From assembly GCA_022825185.1 (NCBI GenBank), contig JAJDYK010000143.1, forward strand, positions 1 to 23,218: DNA of 23,218 bases. Direction: 5' to 3'. Numbering within the stretch: position 1 is the first letter of the stretch; every line of letters starts with the position of its first letter. The DNA is from Candidatus Latescibacterota bacterium (lineage in GTDB: Bacteria; Latescibacterota; UBA2968; UBA8231). The notes below the pieces were generated by a model. It was given only the letters and a program-made list of their open reading frames with translations. It did not search any database and was not told the origin of the DNA. Positions 14,825 to 22,153 of the stretch are shown here, in pieces. The position numbers were made by a program, and so were the translations under genes.

Positions 14825-15949
14825 CTACCAGTCCACGACCGACCCGTCATCAGAGTCAAGGCGGACGCGATAGGGACTCGGTTCGCCGACCTGGTCCATG
14901 AGCTTGTCCTCGTCGATGGTGATGCCGAGACCGGGCTCTGTAGGCAGAGGTCGATGGCCGTTGGCGACCGGTGGCAAGGGTTTGGCGAGTAGGTCTGCGT
15001 ATTCGTTGTCGCCGCGCTCTTGGATGAGGAAGTTGGGGATGGCCGCGGCGATCTGCAGACTCGCGGCAAGCGAACAGGGACCTTGGGGATTGTGCGGGGC
15101 CAGCGGCGAGTAGTAGGCCTCGGCCATGCCAGCGATGATCTTCAATTCGGTGATGCCGCCGGCATAGCAAATGTCCGGCTGGAGGATGTGGGCGGCGCGC
15201 TTTTCGAGAATTTCCTTGAACCCCCACTTGGTAAAGATGCGCTCGCCGGTGGCAATGGGGATGTGGGTCTTTGCGGCGATTTCGGCCATGACATCGACGT
15301 TGAGGGCTTGGACAATTTCCTCGTAGAACCAAGGATGATACGGTTCGAGCGCCTTGACGAGTAGCAGGGCGGTTGGGGGCTGCACTGCACCGTGAAAGTC
15401 AACGGCGATATCGACGCCGGAGCCGTGTTGTTCGCGCAGCGCCTTGAAGCGCTCGACGATCTCATCGACGAACTTTTGGCCCTCGATGTATTTGAAGGGA
15501 GCGCGCGACGTACCCGGCCCCACCTTCATGGCGTTGACGCCGGTCTTCTCGCTCACTTCGCCGTAAACCCGAATCCGCTCGCGCGTGGGGCCGCCGAGCA
15601 GTTTGTACACGGGCACGCCATAGCATTTGCCGGTGATGTCCCAAAGAGCCATGTCAATGCCGGAGGAGATGGCGGTTTTGATCGGGCCGCCGCGATAGAA
15701 GGCACCGCGATGGATGGCCTGCCAGTGGTGAGTGACTGGGCGGGGGTCCTTGCCCACTAGGTAGTCGGCGACTTCGAGTGCACCGGCGGCACAGGCATTG
15801 GCGTCGTCCTTGAGCATCTCGCCCCAACCGGTGATGCCCGCGTCCGTCGAGATCTTGACGAAGACCCAGGAATTTTTGAGAACGAACGCCTCGATCTTGG
15901 TGACTTTAATTGCATCGTTGGGTCCGATAGGGGCTTCAGTGCCCGGCAT
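14825..15949 (-). CDS. Galactonate-dehydratase-like enzyme of the enolase superfamily
   Basis: The 374-residue protein belongs to the mandelate racemase/muconate lactonizing group. Residues line up with D-galactonate dehydratase: metal ligands Asp184 (VDFHG), Glu210 (WFYEE) and Glu236 (ATGERIF), His186 next to the first ligand, and His286 in APHNPQGPCSLAASLQ with Glu311 nearby, each one position off the E. coli DgoD numbering as I recall it. Such enzymes remove water from an aldonic acid to give a 2-keto-3-deoxy acid. The ATG at 15949 has AAAGGAGT upstream. It is the fifth gene of a minus-strand run (VOC, cupin, metallo-hydrolase, glycosidase-like) and could feed the HpcH-type aldolase encoded divergently. 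The true substrate may be another aldonate, since this group has many specificities. Confidence 0.9.
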   Translation of the reverse strand: MPGTEAPIGPNDAIKVTKIEAFVLKNSWVFVKISTDAGITGWGEMLKDDANACAAGALEVADYLVGKDPRPVTHHWQAIHRGAFYRGGPIKTAISSGIDMALWDITGKCYGVPVYKLLGGPTRERIRVYGEVSEKTGVNAMKVGPGTSRAPFKYIEGQKFVDEIVERFKALREQHGSGVDIAVDFHGAVQPPTALLLVKALEPYHPWFYEEIVQALNVDVMAEIAAKTHIPIATGERIFTKWGFKEILEKRAAHILQPDICYAGGITELKIIAGMAEAYYSPLAPHNPQGPCSLAASLQIAAAIPNFLIQERGDNEYADLLAKPLPPVANGHRPLPTEPGLGITIDEDKLMDQVGEPSPYRVRLDSDDGSVVDW

Positions 15950-15990
15950 GGTGGTACTCCTTTAGCTATGGGTGATTACTTGTTGGGTCC

Positions 15991-16983
15991 TTACGGCGCA
16001 GTAGATGCAACCGAAGTTGCGCTGGCAATGCGCCAGCGTCCGTCGAGATCGCAGGCTTCGTAGAACATGCGGAAGCGGCCGTCGGGAAGGTCAATCACAC
16101 ACGGCTCTGATGCCTTGGCTGCGTCCCATGGTCCCCCGTTGTCAATGCAGATTCCCGGATCCTTGACCCACTGCAGACCATCCTCGGAAAATGCGCTGAA
16201 AATTCTGCCGTGATACTTTGATCCACGGGGGACCTCTGGAGCCGATGTCCAGCCTGCGTAGTACATCCGAAAGCCGCCCTCGCCTAGGCGCAAGACTTCC
16301 GGGGCATAGACGGCATAGCTTTCGAGCGCTCGGTCTTGGGGTATGCGAATGCCGGGCTCCAACTCGAACACTAGACCGTCTTCTGATACGGCGCTGACGA
16401 TCTTTTTGTTACCAGCAACATCTGGATAGGGATAGGCACTGGCGTAGAGGCGAAAGCGGGGGACGCCCTCAGCCGGGTCGAGGTGCAGACAGCGAGGTGC
16501 CAGATAGGAGACGCTTGCTCCGGCCAAGCGCAGGCCCGGCTCCCGTTCCCAGACCAGACCGTCGACAGAAATAGAACTCACAATTGCGGCCTTGACTTGG
16601 CCGTCTCCTGTCTCGGTCTTCCCCTCGTAATACATGCGGTAGCGGCCGTCCGCTAGCGGAATGACGTCCGGGCTCCAGATGTAGTGCTCGGCACCCTCTC
16701 CGCCCGCATCCATTCTGACGCCCGGCTCCTTCTCCCAGTGCTCAGCATCGGTGGAGAAGGCGCTGAGGATGTACCCCTTTGAAGCCGCGTTTGGACGCTC
16801 CGGCCCGAGGCCGTGATAGTACATGCGGTAGCCGCCGTCCATTTTGACCACGTTCGGAGTGAGGGTGCGGTCTGCGTCGAGCGGTCCGTCGGAATCGATG
16901 GCGACGGCGGCGTCCTTGATCCACTGAGTTCCGGGATCCACGTCCTGATAGTGGACGGCTCTTAGCATGTTTACAGGTGTCAT
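15991..16983 (-). CDS. Five-bladed beta-propeller glycosidase-like protein (GH43/GH32/GH130-type fold)
   Basis: The 330-residue cytoplasmic protein (no signal peptide) has repeats of the type A-P-x-V/V-L-x-L-x-x-G-x-x-R-M-Y-Y-x-G, for example VVKMDGGYRMYYHGLG, VIPLADGRYRMYYEGKT and VLRLGEGGFRMYYAGWT, alternating with S-x-D-G-x-x-W-x-x-E-P-G strands. This is the signature of the five-bladed propeller shared by GH43, GH32/68 and GH130 enzymes. Candidate acidic residues sit at each blade start (LTPNVV, YIWSPDVIP, YAPEVLR, ASEPCVIDL), but I cannot assign the catalytic pair. The ATG at 16983 lies 8 bp after the metallo-hydrolase stop with no clear Shine-Dalgarno, so coupled translation is likely; an ATG five codons in is an alternative start. 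It may cleave or bind the glycan that supplies the pathway. Confidence 0.75.
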   Translation of the reverse strand: MTPVNMLRAVHYQDVDPGTQWIKDAAVAIDSDGPLDADRTLTPNVVKMDGGYRMYYHGLGPERPNAASKGYILSAFSTDAEHWEKEPGVRMDAGGEGAEHYIWSPDVIPLADGRYRMYYEGKTETGDGQVKAAIVSSISVDGLVWEREPGLRLAGASVSYLAPRCLHLDPAEGVPRFRLYASAYPYPDVAGNKKIVSAVSEDGLVFELEPGIRIPQDRALESYAVYAPEVLRLGEGGFRMYYAGWTSAPEVPRGSKYHGRIFSAFSEDGLQWVKDPGICIDNGGPWDAAKASEPCVIDLPDGRFRMFYEACDLDGRWRIASATSVASTAP

Positions 16984-16991
16984 TGCGGTTG

Positions 16992-17774
16992 CTACTTGCG
17001 GCCCCCAACTCGATGGCTACTCGCCGTATAGGTCAGCGTCTGCCCAGGCTGCATCTCTACCACCTGCGTATTCGGCGAGAGGAATTGTACCGCTTCGCTC
17101 AGTGCGCCGATGTCGGCCGGTTGATTCATAATCGGCCCGTAGTGGCAGGGAATGACGATGTCGGGACGAATCAGACTCGCCGCCCGCGCGGCCTCGCGGA
17201 TCCCCATGGTGTACTGCCCGCCCACTGGCATAATCGCGATCTGCGGTCCGTACATCTGGCCGATGAGCTGCATATCGCTGAATAGGCAGGTATCGGAGGT
17301 GTCGTAGATGGAGATGCCGTTGTTGTAGGCAACGACGAAGCCGTTGACCGCGCTGTCGGGGTGGAAGAGCAGCCCCTCCGGCAACTCGCCGCCGATGACG
17401 TGCGGCGATAGCGACTGCGAGTGGTGGCCCTGCACCATGGTGATCGTGGCGTCTTTGACCTTGACCTCGCCGCCGGGGTTCATCGACAGCGCCCGCGAGC
17501 CCATCTTGAGCCCATGCACGGCCTCGGCGACCGAGCAAAGCTCGTAGTTGCCGACGAACTTGGCCTTGGTGCGCTTGCATATCTCATAGGAGTCGCCGAT
17601 GTGATCGCTGTGGCCGTGGGTGGCGATGACGATATCGGCTTTTTTTACTTGGCTGAGCTTCATCTTGGCGGTGGGATTGTCGTCGAGCCAGGCGTCGAAG
17701 TAAGTGACCGAGCCTTTGTCGGACTCGAAGCGGAAAGAAGCGTGGCCGATAAAGGTGATTTTTACGGATGCCAT
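16992..17774 (-). CDS. UPF0173-type metallo-beta-lactamase-fold hydrolase
   Basis: The 260-residue protein starts IKITFIGHAS-like (VKITFIGHASF, His11) and has the complete metal set: H53-x-H55-x-D57-H58 in ATHGHSDHIGD, His117 in VQGHHSQS, Asp161 in YDTSDT and His211 in IPCHYGP. This combination identifies the UPF0173/YtkL-like metal-dependent hydrolases, which are slightly shorter (about 230 residues). Biochemical roles of the family are poorly defined; in this cluster it would be well placed to open a sugar lactone, which is an inference. The ATG at 17774 has AAAGGA upstream, 17 bp separate it from the cupin gene and 8 bp from the glycosidase-like gene. Confidence 0.87.
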   Translation of the reverse strand: MASVKITFIGHASFRFESDKGSVTYFDAWLDDNPTAKMKLSQVKKADIVIATHGHSDHIGDSYEICKRTKAKFVGNYELCSVAEAVHGLKMGSRALSMNPGGEVKVKDATITMVQGHHSQSLSPHVIGGELPEGLLFHPDSAVNGFVVAYNNGISIYDTSDTCLFSDMQLIGQMYGPQIAIMPVGGQYTMGIREAARAASLIRPDIVIPCHYGPIMNQPADIGALSEAVQFLSPNTQVVEMQPGQTLTYTASSHRVGGRK

Positions 17775-17791
17775 AGGAATAGTCCTTTCTG

Positions 17792-18610
17792 TTAGCGTTG
17801 GCTTAGATCGTCGCCGAGGTCTGTTGAGTCGAACTGCCCCTTCTCGGCGCAGACGGCGACGACCAGTAATTCGAGATTTTCTTGCGTGTGGTTATAGAGG
17901 CCGTGGCTGCCTCCTAGCCGACTGGGAATCGCATCCCACTGAGCGATCTCCTGCGTCTCATCATCTACCGTCATCCGCCCGCTACCTTCGATGATGATAT
18001 AGACCTCTTCGACGCCTTCGTGGCGATGGTAGCCGAGCGAGGTGTCCGGCGGCAACAGACAGTGGGCTAAACAGTAAAAATTGCTGCGGAAATCCTCCGG
18101 CCCCCAGATGAGCCGACCGCCGACTTCGCCCTTGCCGCCGTGTGCTTGGCCGTATTTTAGCGCACCGCGGTCCAGCCGCCCCACCGGCAGGCGGTCGGTG
18201 GATTCCAATTCGGCACCGACCCGGTCGTCGCCCAAGTCAGTCGATTTGGGATTGCCTCCGGGAACCACGCAGTGGACGTTGAACCAGCGCGTCTCGCGGT
18301 CGGTGTGGTTGTAGATGGCGTGGATCTCGCCCGAGCGCAGCGGCACTGCGGCTCCGCCCTCGACTACAGCCGTGCGCCCGTTGTGGGTGAATTGCGAGGC
18401 GTTGTCAATGGCGATAAAAATCTCCTCGCTGTCGTCGTGGCGGTGGTAGCCGATCCCGCCGCCGGGTAGGAGGATCGCGCAGTGGACGAAGGCGAAGGGC
18501 GTCGCGAAATCGGCGCGCTCCCACAGCCTGTCGAAGAGGATCGTCCCGGCACCGCCGTGGACGTCGCTCAGTTCCTGCATGTCCGCACGGTCGGCTCTGG
18601 CTATGCGCAT
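17792..18610 (-). CDS. Double-cupin protein
   Basis: The 272-residue protein contains two homologous cupin barrels. The first has GIGYHRHDDSEEIFIAIDN (about 52-70) closing with SGEIHAIYNHT; the second has SLGYHRHEGVEEVYIIIEG (about 190-208) closing with GGSHGLYNHT. Each retains the His-x-His-x(3-4)-Glu and distal His set expected to bind one metal. Both halves end in a related TDLGDD tag (near 125 and 265), supporting an internal duplication. Bicupins include dioxygenases, isomerases and oxalate decarboxylases, so the reaction is unknown; a pectin or sugar-acid isomerase-like role would suit the neighbourhood. GAGG lies six bases ahead of the ATG at 18610, and the gene starts 7 bp after the VOC stop. 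Confidence 0.88.
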   Translation of the reverse strand: MRIARADRADMQELSDVHGGAGTILFDRLWERADFATPFAFVHCAILLPGGGIGYHRHDDSEEIFIAIDNASQFTHNGRTAVVEGGAAVPLRSGEIHAIYNHTDRETRWFNVHCVVPGGNPKSTDLGDDRVGAELESTDRLPVGRLDRGALKYGQAHGGKGEVGGRLIWGPEDFRSNFYCLAHCLLPPDTSLGYHRHEGVEEVYIIIEGSGRMTVDDETQEIAQWDAIPSRLGGSHGLYNHTQENLELLVVAVCAEKGQFDSTDLGDDLSQR

Positions 18611-18617
18611 GACGGCC

Positions 18618-18989
18618 TCATTTCTCGCGGTGAAAGAGCTGAAGATTCAGTTGGTTCGGCCCCTCGAAAAAGCCCAAGGTGATGCCGGTCCCCCCGCCGA
18701 CGTCGAAAGGCTCTTTGGTGATGGTGACGCCCTTGTTCTTCAACTCCTGCGCACTGTCTTCCACGCTATCGACATCAAATGAGATGTGGTGGAAACCAGG
18801 GTCCTGCCCCATAGTCTTTTGCGGCATGAGTTCCAGCAGGATTCCGCCGGCGTCGAGGAAGACATAGTCCTCGTCGTCGTCGTTGTGAAAGCGCTCCACC
18901 ACGGTCAGTCCTAGGTTCTGCGTGTAGAACGCTACCGCTCCTTCGATGTCGTCGGTTACGACCGCGATTTTGTGAATTTTGTGTACCAT
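18618..18989 (-). CDS. Glyoxalase/VOC-family protein
   Basis: The 123-residue protein shows two beta-alpha-beta-beta-beta modules: IHKIAVVTDDIEGAVAFYTQ with LGLTVVERF and LLELMPQ, then GFHHISFDVDSVEDSAQELK with GPNQLNLQLFHR. Metal ligands read His6, Glu near 53, His near 68 and, where the last Glu usually stands, Gln in LNLQLF. The family covers glyoxalase I, methylmalonyl-CoA epimerase and extradiol dioxygenases; the sequence resembles epimerase/lactoylglutathione-lyase-like members. It is the first gene of the minus-strand catabolic run, with AAGGAGA before its ATG at 18989 and a candidate promoter upstream. The reaction is not assignable. Confidence 0.87.
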   Translation of the reverse strand: MVHKIHKIAVVTDDIEGAVAFYTQNLGLTVVERFHNDDDEDYVFLDAGGILLELMPQKTMGQDPGFHHISFDVDSVEDSAQELKNKGVTITKEPFDVGGGTGITLGFFEGPNQLNLQLFHREK

Positions 18990-19005
18990 CGAATTTCTCC
19001 TTGTG

Positions 19006-19055
19006 GTTAGCTAACTGCGGCAGCAAATATAGAGCGGGCGAACAAATCGCCGCAA
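19006..19055. promoter_or_regulatory. Divergent control region: palindrome and possible minus-strand promoter
   Basis: The 135-bp gap between the divergent VOC and SDR genes contains the perfect 10-bp palindrome GTTAGCTAAC (19006-19015), and on the minus strand TATATT (19026-19031) preceded after 18 bp by TTGCGG (19050-19055). The palindrome lies just downstream of that -10, where a repressor site would act. The -35 match is poor, so this is tentative. Confidence 0.35.
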
Positions 19056-19124
19056 GCTCGGCAGGACTTGGCCGCTGCTAGTCGCGCCCCTATGTTCTGA
19101 GCCAAACAAATTAGGAGGCTGTTT

Positions 19125-19955
19125 ATGTCCCATCCGCTTTTCGATCTGTCCAACCGCGTCGCCTTAGTCTCTGGTGCGGCCAGCGGCCTCGGCAAAGCCA
19201 TGGCCACCGGCTTTGCCGAAGCAGGGGCCGACCTCGTCTTGGCCGATATCAACGCCGACGGTCTGGCCACGACGGCCCGCGAACTGGGTGCCTTGGGCCG
19301 CCGCGTTCTCCCGGCGGTGTGCGATATGTCGAAACCCGATCAAATCCGCACCATGTTTGAGTTAATAGACGCAAAATACGGCCGCATCGACATAGTCGGT
19401 AATGTGGCCGGCAATGCGCGGCGCAATACCCCGCTCGACCTGACGCCCGAGGAAGTCGAGTTTACCCTGCAAAACCTCGTCGTCGGCCGCTTGGTCTGTT
19501 GCCAAGAGGCTGGCCGACGCATGATGGCTTCGGACAACGGCGGCAGCATTATCAACCTCGTGTCGATCGCCGGCATCAACGCGCTTGGCCGCAGTCACCT
19601 CTCGTACAGCATGGGTATGGGGGCCGCCGCGCAGATGACCCGCGAGTTGAGCACGGAGTGGGCCGCCAAGGGCGTGCGAGTCAACGCCATTGTCTGCGCC
19701 CAGCTAATGAACGCAGACCTAAAGGAGCGCATCGCCGCGGACCCCGGGCTGGGCGAAACCTATTTGCGCGGCCTCCCCATGGGCCGTCTCGGCGACTCCA
19801 ACGACATCAAGGGCGCGGCGATTTTCCTCGCCTCGGACGCCTCGGCTTGGATCACTGGTGTGATGCTGCCGCTAGACGGCGGCAATCTCTCTAAGAACGC
19901 TGGCGGTTCGCATCCGGGAATGCCCGGTGCGCCCACCGAACAGATTGGCCTCTAA
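19125..19955 (+). CDS. SDR-family protein with an altered catalytic motif
   Basis: The 276-residue protein has the classical short-chain dehydrogenase layout: cofactor loop SGAASGLGKA (16-25), Asp41 after LVLA (which favours NAD over NADP), VGNVAGNA at the N-x-A-G position, Ser147 in NLVSIAGINA and Tyr161. The Y-x-x-x-K motif, however, reads Y161-S-M-G-M165, so the catalytic Lys is Met. The adjacent QMTRELSTEWAAKGVRVNAI segment is normal. This may be a non-canonical or weakened dehydrogenase, or one using another general base. The ATG at 19125 has TTAGGAGG upstream. It is followed after 3 bp by the aldolase gene and is divergent to the VOC-cupin-dehydratase run. Confidence 0.9.
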   Translation: MSHPLFDLSNRVALVSGAASGLGKAMATGFAEAGADLVLADINADGLATTARELGALGRRVLPAVCDMSKPDQIRTMFELIDAKYGRIDIVGNVAGNARRNTPLDLTPEEVEFTLQNLVVGRLVCCQEAGRRMMASDNGGSIINLVSIAGINALGRSHLSYSMGMGAAAQMTRELSTEWAAKGVRVNAIVCAQLMNADLKERIAADPGLGETYLRGLPMGRLGDSNDIKGAAIFLASDASAWITGVMLPLDGGNLSKNAGGSHPGMPGAPTEQIGL

Positions 19956-19958
19956 ACC

Positions 19959-20690
19959 ATGGATATTGGCATCTGGCAGACTATTCCCCAACCGGCGATT
20001 TCCCGCTACTTGGGACTGATGGGTTGGGACTGGATCGTCCTCGACCTCCAACACGGCCCAATGAATTGGGAGACCGCCTATGAGTGCATCTACGCCGCCC
20101 GCCCAACCGGTGCCCGCCCCCTGATCCGCACCTCCATCGGCAATCCCGGCGAAGTGGAAAAAGCCCTCGATGTAGGAGCGGGCGGGGTAGTAGTGCCCAT
20201 GGTCAACTCGCTCGCCGATGCACAAGCCGTCGCCCGCGCCGCCAAGTACCCGCCCACCGGGGTGCGCTCGCTGGGTGGCGACCACTATCTCCACTACGGC
20301 GACGATTACTTTGAAAAGGCCAACGACGAGACCTTGCTGCTGGTGCAAATGGAACATATTGACGCCGTTGAGCAAGCCGAAGAAATCATGGCCCTGCCCG
20401 GCGTCGATGGCTGCTTTGTCGGGCCGGTTGACCTCGCGCTGTCGATGGGCCTGTCGCGCCATCGCGCTAGCTACGAACAGCATCCCGACTATCAGGCGGC
20501 GATGGTGCGGATTGCCGCCACAACCCTTGCAGCCGGCAAGAAACCCTGCTGCAACACGTATTCTCCCGAGGATTTCGCGGCCAAAAAAGCCGCGGGTTTC
20601 CAGGCCCTCACCTTCAAGTCGGATCTCGACCTGCTGATGGACCGGGGGACGCAACTATTGGACTGTCTTAAGGGAAACAGTGGGGACTAA
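19959..20690 (+). CDS. HpcH/HpaI-type aldolase
   Basis: The 243-residue protein matches class II metal-dependent aldolases acting on 2-keto-3-deoxy or 4-hydroxy-2-oxo acids. Visible residues: His32 in LDLQHGP (the His45 position of HpaI, although the usual Glu before it is Gln), Arg57 in PLIRTS, GGVVVPMVNS, metal Glu132 in VQMEH and metal Asp158 in VGPVDLALSMG. It would cleave the dehydratase product to pyruvate or a hydroxypyruvate and an aldehyde, the last step of a non-phosphorylative pathway (inference from context). The ATG at 19959 follows the SDR stop by 3 bp without an obvious Shine-Dalgarno, suggesting coupled translation. Length is slightly shorter than the 250-267 residues common in the family. 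Confidence 0.9.
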   Translation: MDIGIWQTIPQPAISRYLGLMGWDWIVLDLQHGPMNWETAYECIYAARPTGARPLIRTSIGNPGEVEKALDVGAGGVVVPMVNSLADAQAVARAAKYPPTGVRSLGGDHYLHYGDDYFEKANDETLLLVQMEHIDAVEQAEEIMALPGVDGCFVGPVDLALSMGLSRHRASYEQHPDYQAAMVRIAATTLAAGKKPCCNTYSPEDFAAKKAAGFQALTFKSDLDLLMDRGTQLLDCLKGNSGD

Positions 20691-20738
20691 GTCGGCAACG
20701 CGCTGCTTTGCATACGACCAACCAACCGTCCCGGCCAT

Positions 20739-21968
20739 TTACTCTCCCAACACTTCCCGGGCAACTCGGAGGATGTTGCCGCCGAGGATTTTGCGGATGT
20801 CGTCGTCGGCATAACCGCGCTGCACCATGCCGACCGTGAACAGCGGGAAGTTCGTCCACGCCGTGCTCTGAAACATGCGCTCTTGACGCCACTCGGGGCG
20901 TTGCACGGGATCGTTGACTTCCCACAGTGCCTCCCAGCGCGGGCGGCTGCCCGGTCGCGCTGGCACCTTGGCGCTTTCTTCTTGGGCGCGGCAGCTAATG
21001 TAAGGTCGATCCGTGCCAATGGTCACGTGATCGACGCCGACTACCTGCACTGCGTGGTCGATGTGGTCGAGCATAGCGTCGATGCAGCCGCTGCCGCCGA
21101 TAAAGGCTGGCACGTTGGTAATGCCCACGGTTCCGCCCTTATCGGCGATTGCCCGCATCACGGCGTCCGGCTTGCAGCGATGGTGGTGGTTCAGAGCCGC
21201 GCAGGCCGAGTGGCTGGCGACGATCGGCTTTTGCGACACCTCGGCCGCGTCTAGGCAGGTCTGCCAGCCGGAGTGGGCCACGTCGGCAATCACGCCGACC
21301 TCGTTCATCTCGGCGATCACAGCACGGCCAAAGTCGCTTAGACCGGCGTTGGCTGGTTCGGCACAGCCGTCGCCAATCGGGTTGCGGCGGTTGTAGGTCA
21401 GGTGCATCATGCGGCAGCCTAGCTCGAAGAACTGGCTGATGAAGCGCAACTCCTGCTCGACCGTAGCCTGCTCTCCGGGAAGGGGCACGCCGTTACACGT
21501 CTGGTAGATGCAGCGGCGTCCAGCGGCTTTTGCGGCGACGATGTCGGAGGGGAAGGCGGCGCGTGCCACGTGGTCGCGCAGGCGATCCGTCAGATGCGTA
21601 TAGTGCGCCAGTCGTCCCAACATGCGCATGGGGTTGTTGCCCTCCTCGCCGGCGTTTTGAAAGGCGCAAGTCACCCCGGACGCCTCCCAGGCCCCCAAGT
21701 ACTCGGCCTTTAGTTCGTCGTCGTAGGCCCAGCGCGTCATTCGCATCTGCTCCGACAGGTACTGCAGCTCGACTTCTGAGGCCCGCGCCTCCGCAGCTTG
21801 CGCCATAGCCTCGCCGTCGATCGGCGCTAGCAGCCCGAGGCTGTACGACTCGCACACGATGGCGTCGCGGTGCAAGGCCAACCCGTGCTCTAACTGCGAT
21901 GCGGACGGTTGCAGGATTTCGAGCGCCACAGCCCTCGCTTGCTGGATGTTTTCTTCCCAGGTGGTCAT
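20739..21968 (-). CDS. M19 (renal dipeptidase)-like protein with incomplete metal site
   Basis: The 409-residue protein follows the M19 fold in its second half: GCRMMHLTYNRRNPIGDGC, GLSDFGRAVIAEMNEVGVIADVAHSG (His232), IVASHSACAAL (His253) and TIGTDRPY (Asp320), with ILGGNILRVAREVLGE as the usual C-terminus. The N-terminal H-x-D pair normally following HRDAIVVDGHND is missing: here HRDAIVCESYSLG. The bridging Glu region (usually VEGG) reads YQTCNG. Three of six expected metal ligands are therefore absent. It lacks a signal peptide. The ATG at 21968 overlaps the stop of a degraded upstream gene (ATGA); AAAGG lies about ten bases ahead. It converges on the aldolase gene. Substrate unknown; peptide or other amide hydrolysis are possibilities. 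Confidence 0.85.
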   Translation of the reverse strand: MTTWEENIQQARAVALEILQPSASQLEHGLALHRDAIVCESYSLGLLAPIDGEAMAQAAEARASEVELQYLSEQMRMTRWAYDDELKAEYLGAWEASGVTCAFQNAGEEGNNPMRMLGRLAHYTHLTDRLRDHVARAAFPSDIVAAKAAGRRCIYQTCNGVPLPGEQATVEQELRFISQFFELGCRMMHLTYNRRNPIGDGCAEPANAGLSDFGRAVIAEMNEVGVIADVAHSGWQTCLDAAEVSQKPIVASHSACAALNHHHRCKPDAVMRAIADKGGTVGITNVPAFIGGSGCIDAMLDHIDHAVQVVGVDHVTIGTDRPYISCRAQEESAKVPARPGSRPRWEALWEVNDPVQRPEWRQERMFQSTAWTNFPLFTVGMVQRGYADDDIRKILGGNILRVAREVLGE

Positions 21969-22110
21969 GGCTTCTTACCTTTCTCGGGGTTGAGGAATGG
22001 ATGGGGATGGCCGGTGTAGAGCCGCTCGCCGCGCACGAGGATTTTGTCATTGGGTAGTCAACGATCTCGACCTCCCACGCTTCTGTCAAGCGTTTCTCTG
22101 ATTTACTTTT
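21965..22110 (-). pseudogene. C-terminal remnant of an unidentified gene, truncated at the insertion sequence and frameshifted
   Basis: Reading the minus strand from the insertion-sequence edge gives an open frame ending ...EKRLTEAWEVEIVDYP; the protein-like sequence then continues in another frame as DKILVRGERLYTGHPHPF and LNPEKGKKP, stopping at a TGA that overlaps the dipeptidase-like ATG. One missing base near 22050 (CCCAATGAC) would join them into a continuous tail. The rest of the gene would lie beyond the insertion sequence, outside the window. I do not recognise the family. The ATGA coupling suggests it was once the gene ahead of the M19-like gene in an operon. Confidence 0.6.
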
Positions 22111-22131
22111 GTGATGTTACGCAGCCTTTAG
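22111..22131 (+). repeat. Left terminal inverted repeat
   Basis: These 21 bases are the exact reverse complement of 23198-23218. They lie 22 bp ahead of the transposase ATG. Confidence 0.92.
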
Positions 22132-22153
22132 GCTTTGGTTTATCTTGTTTGTC

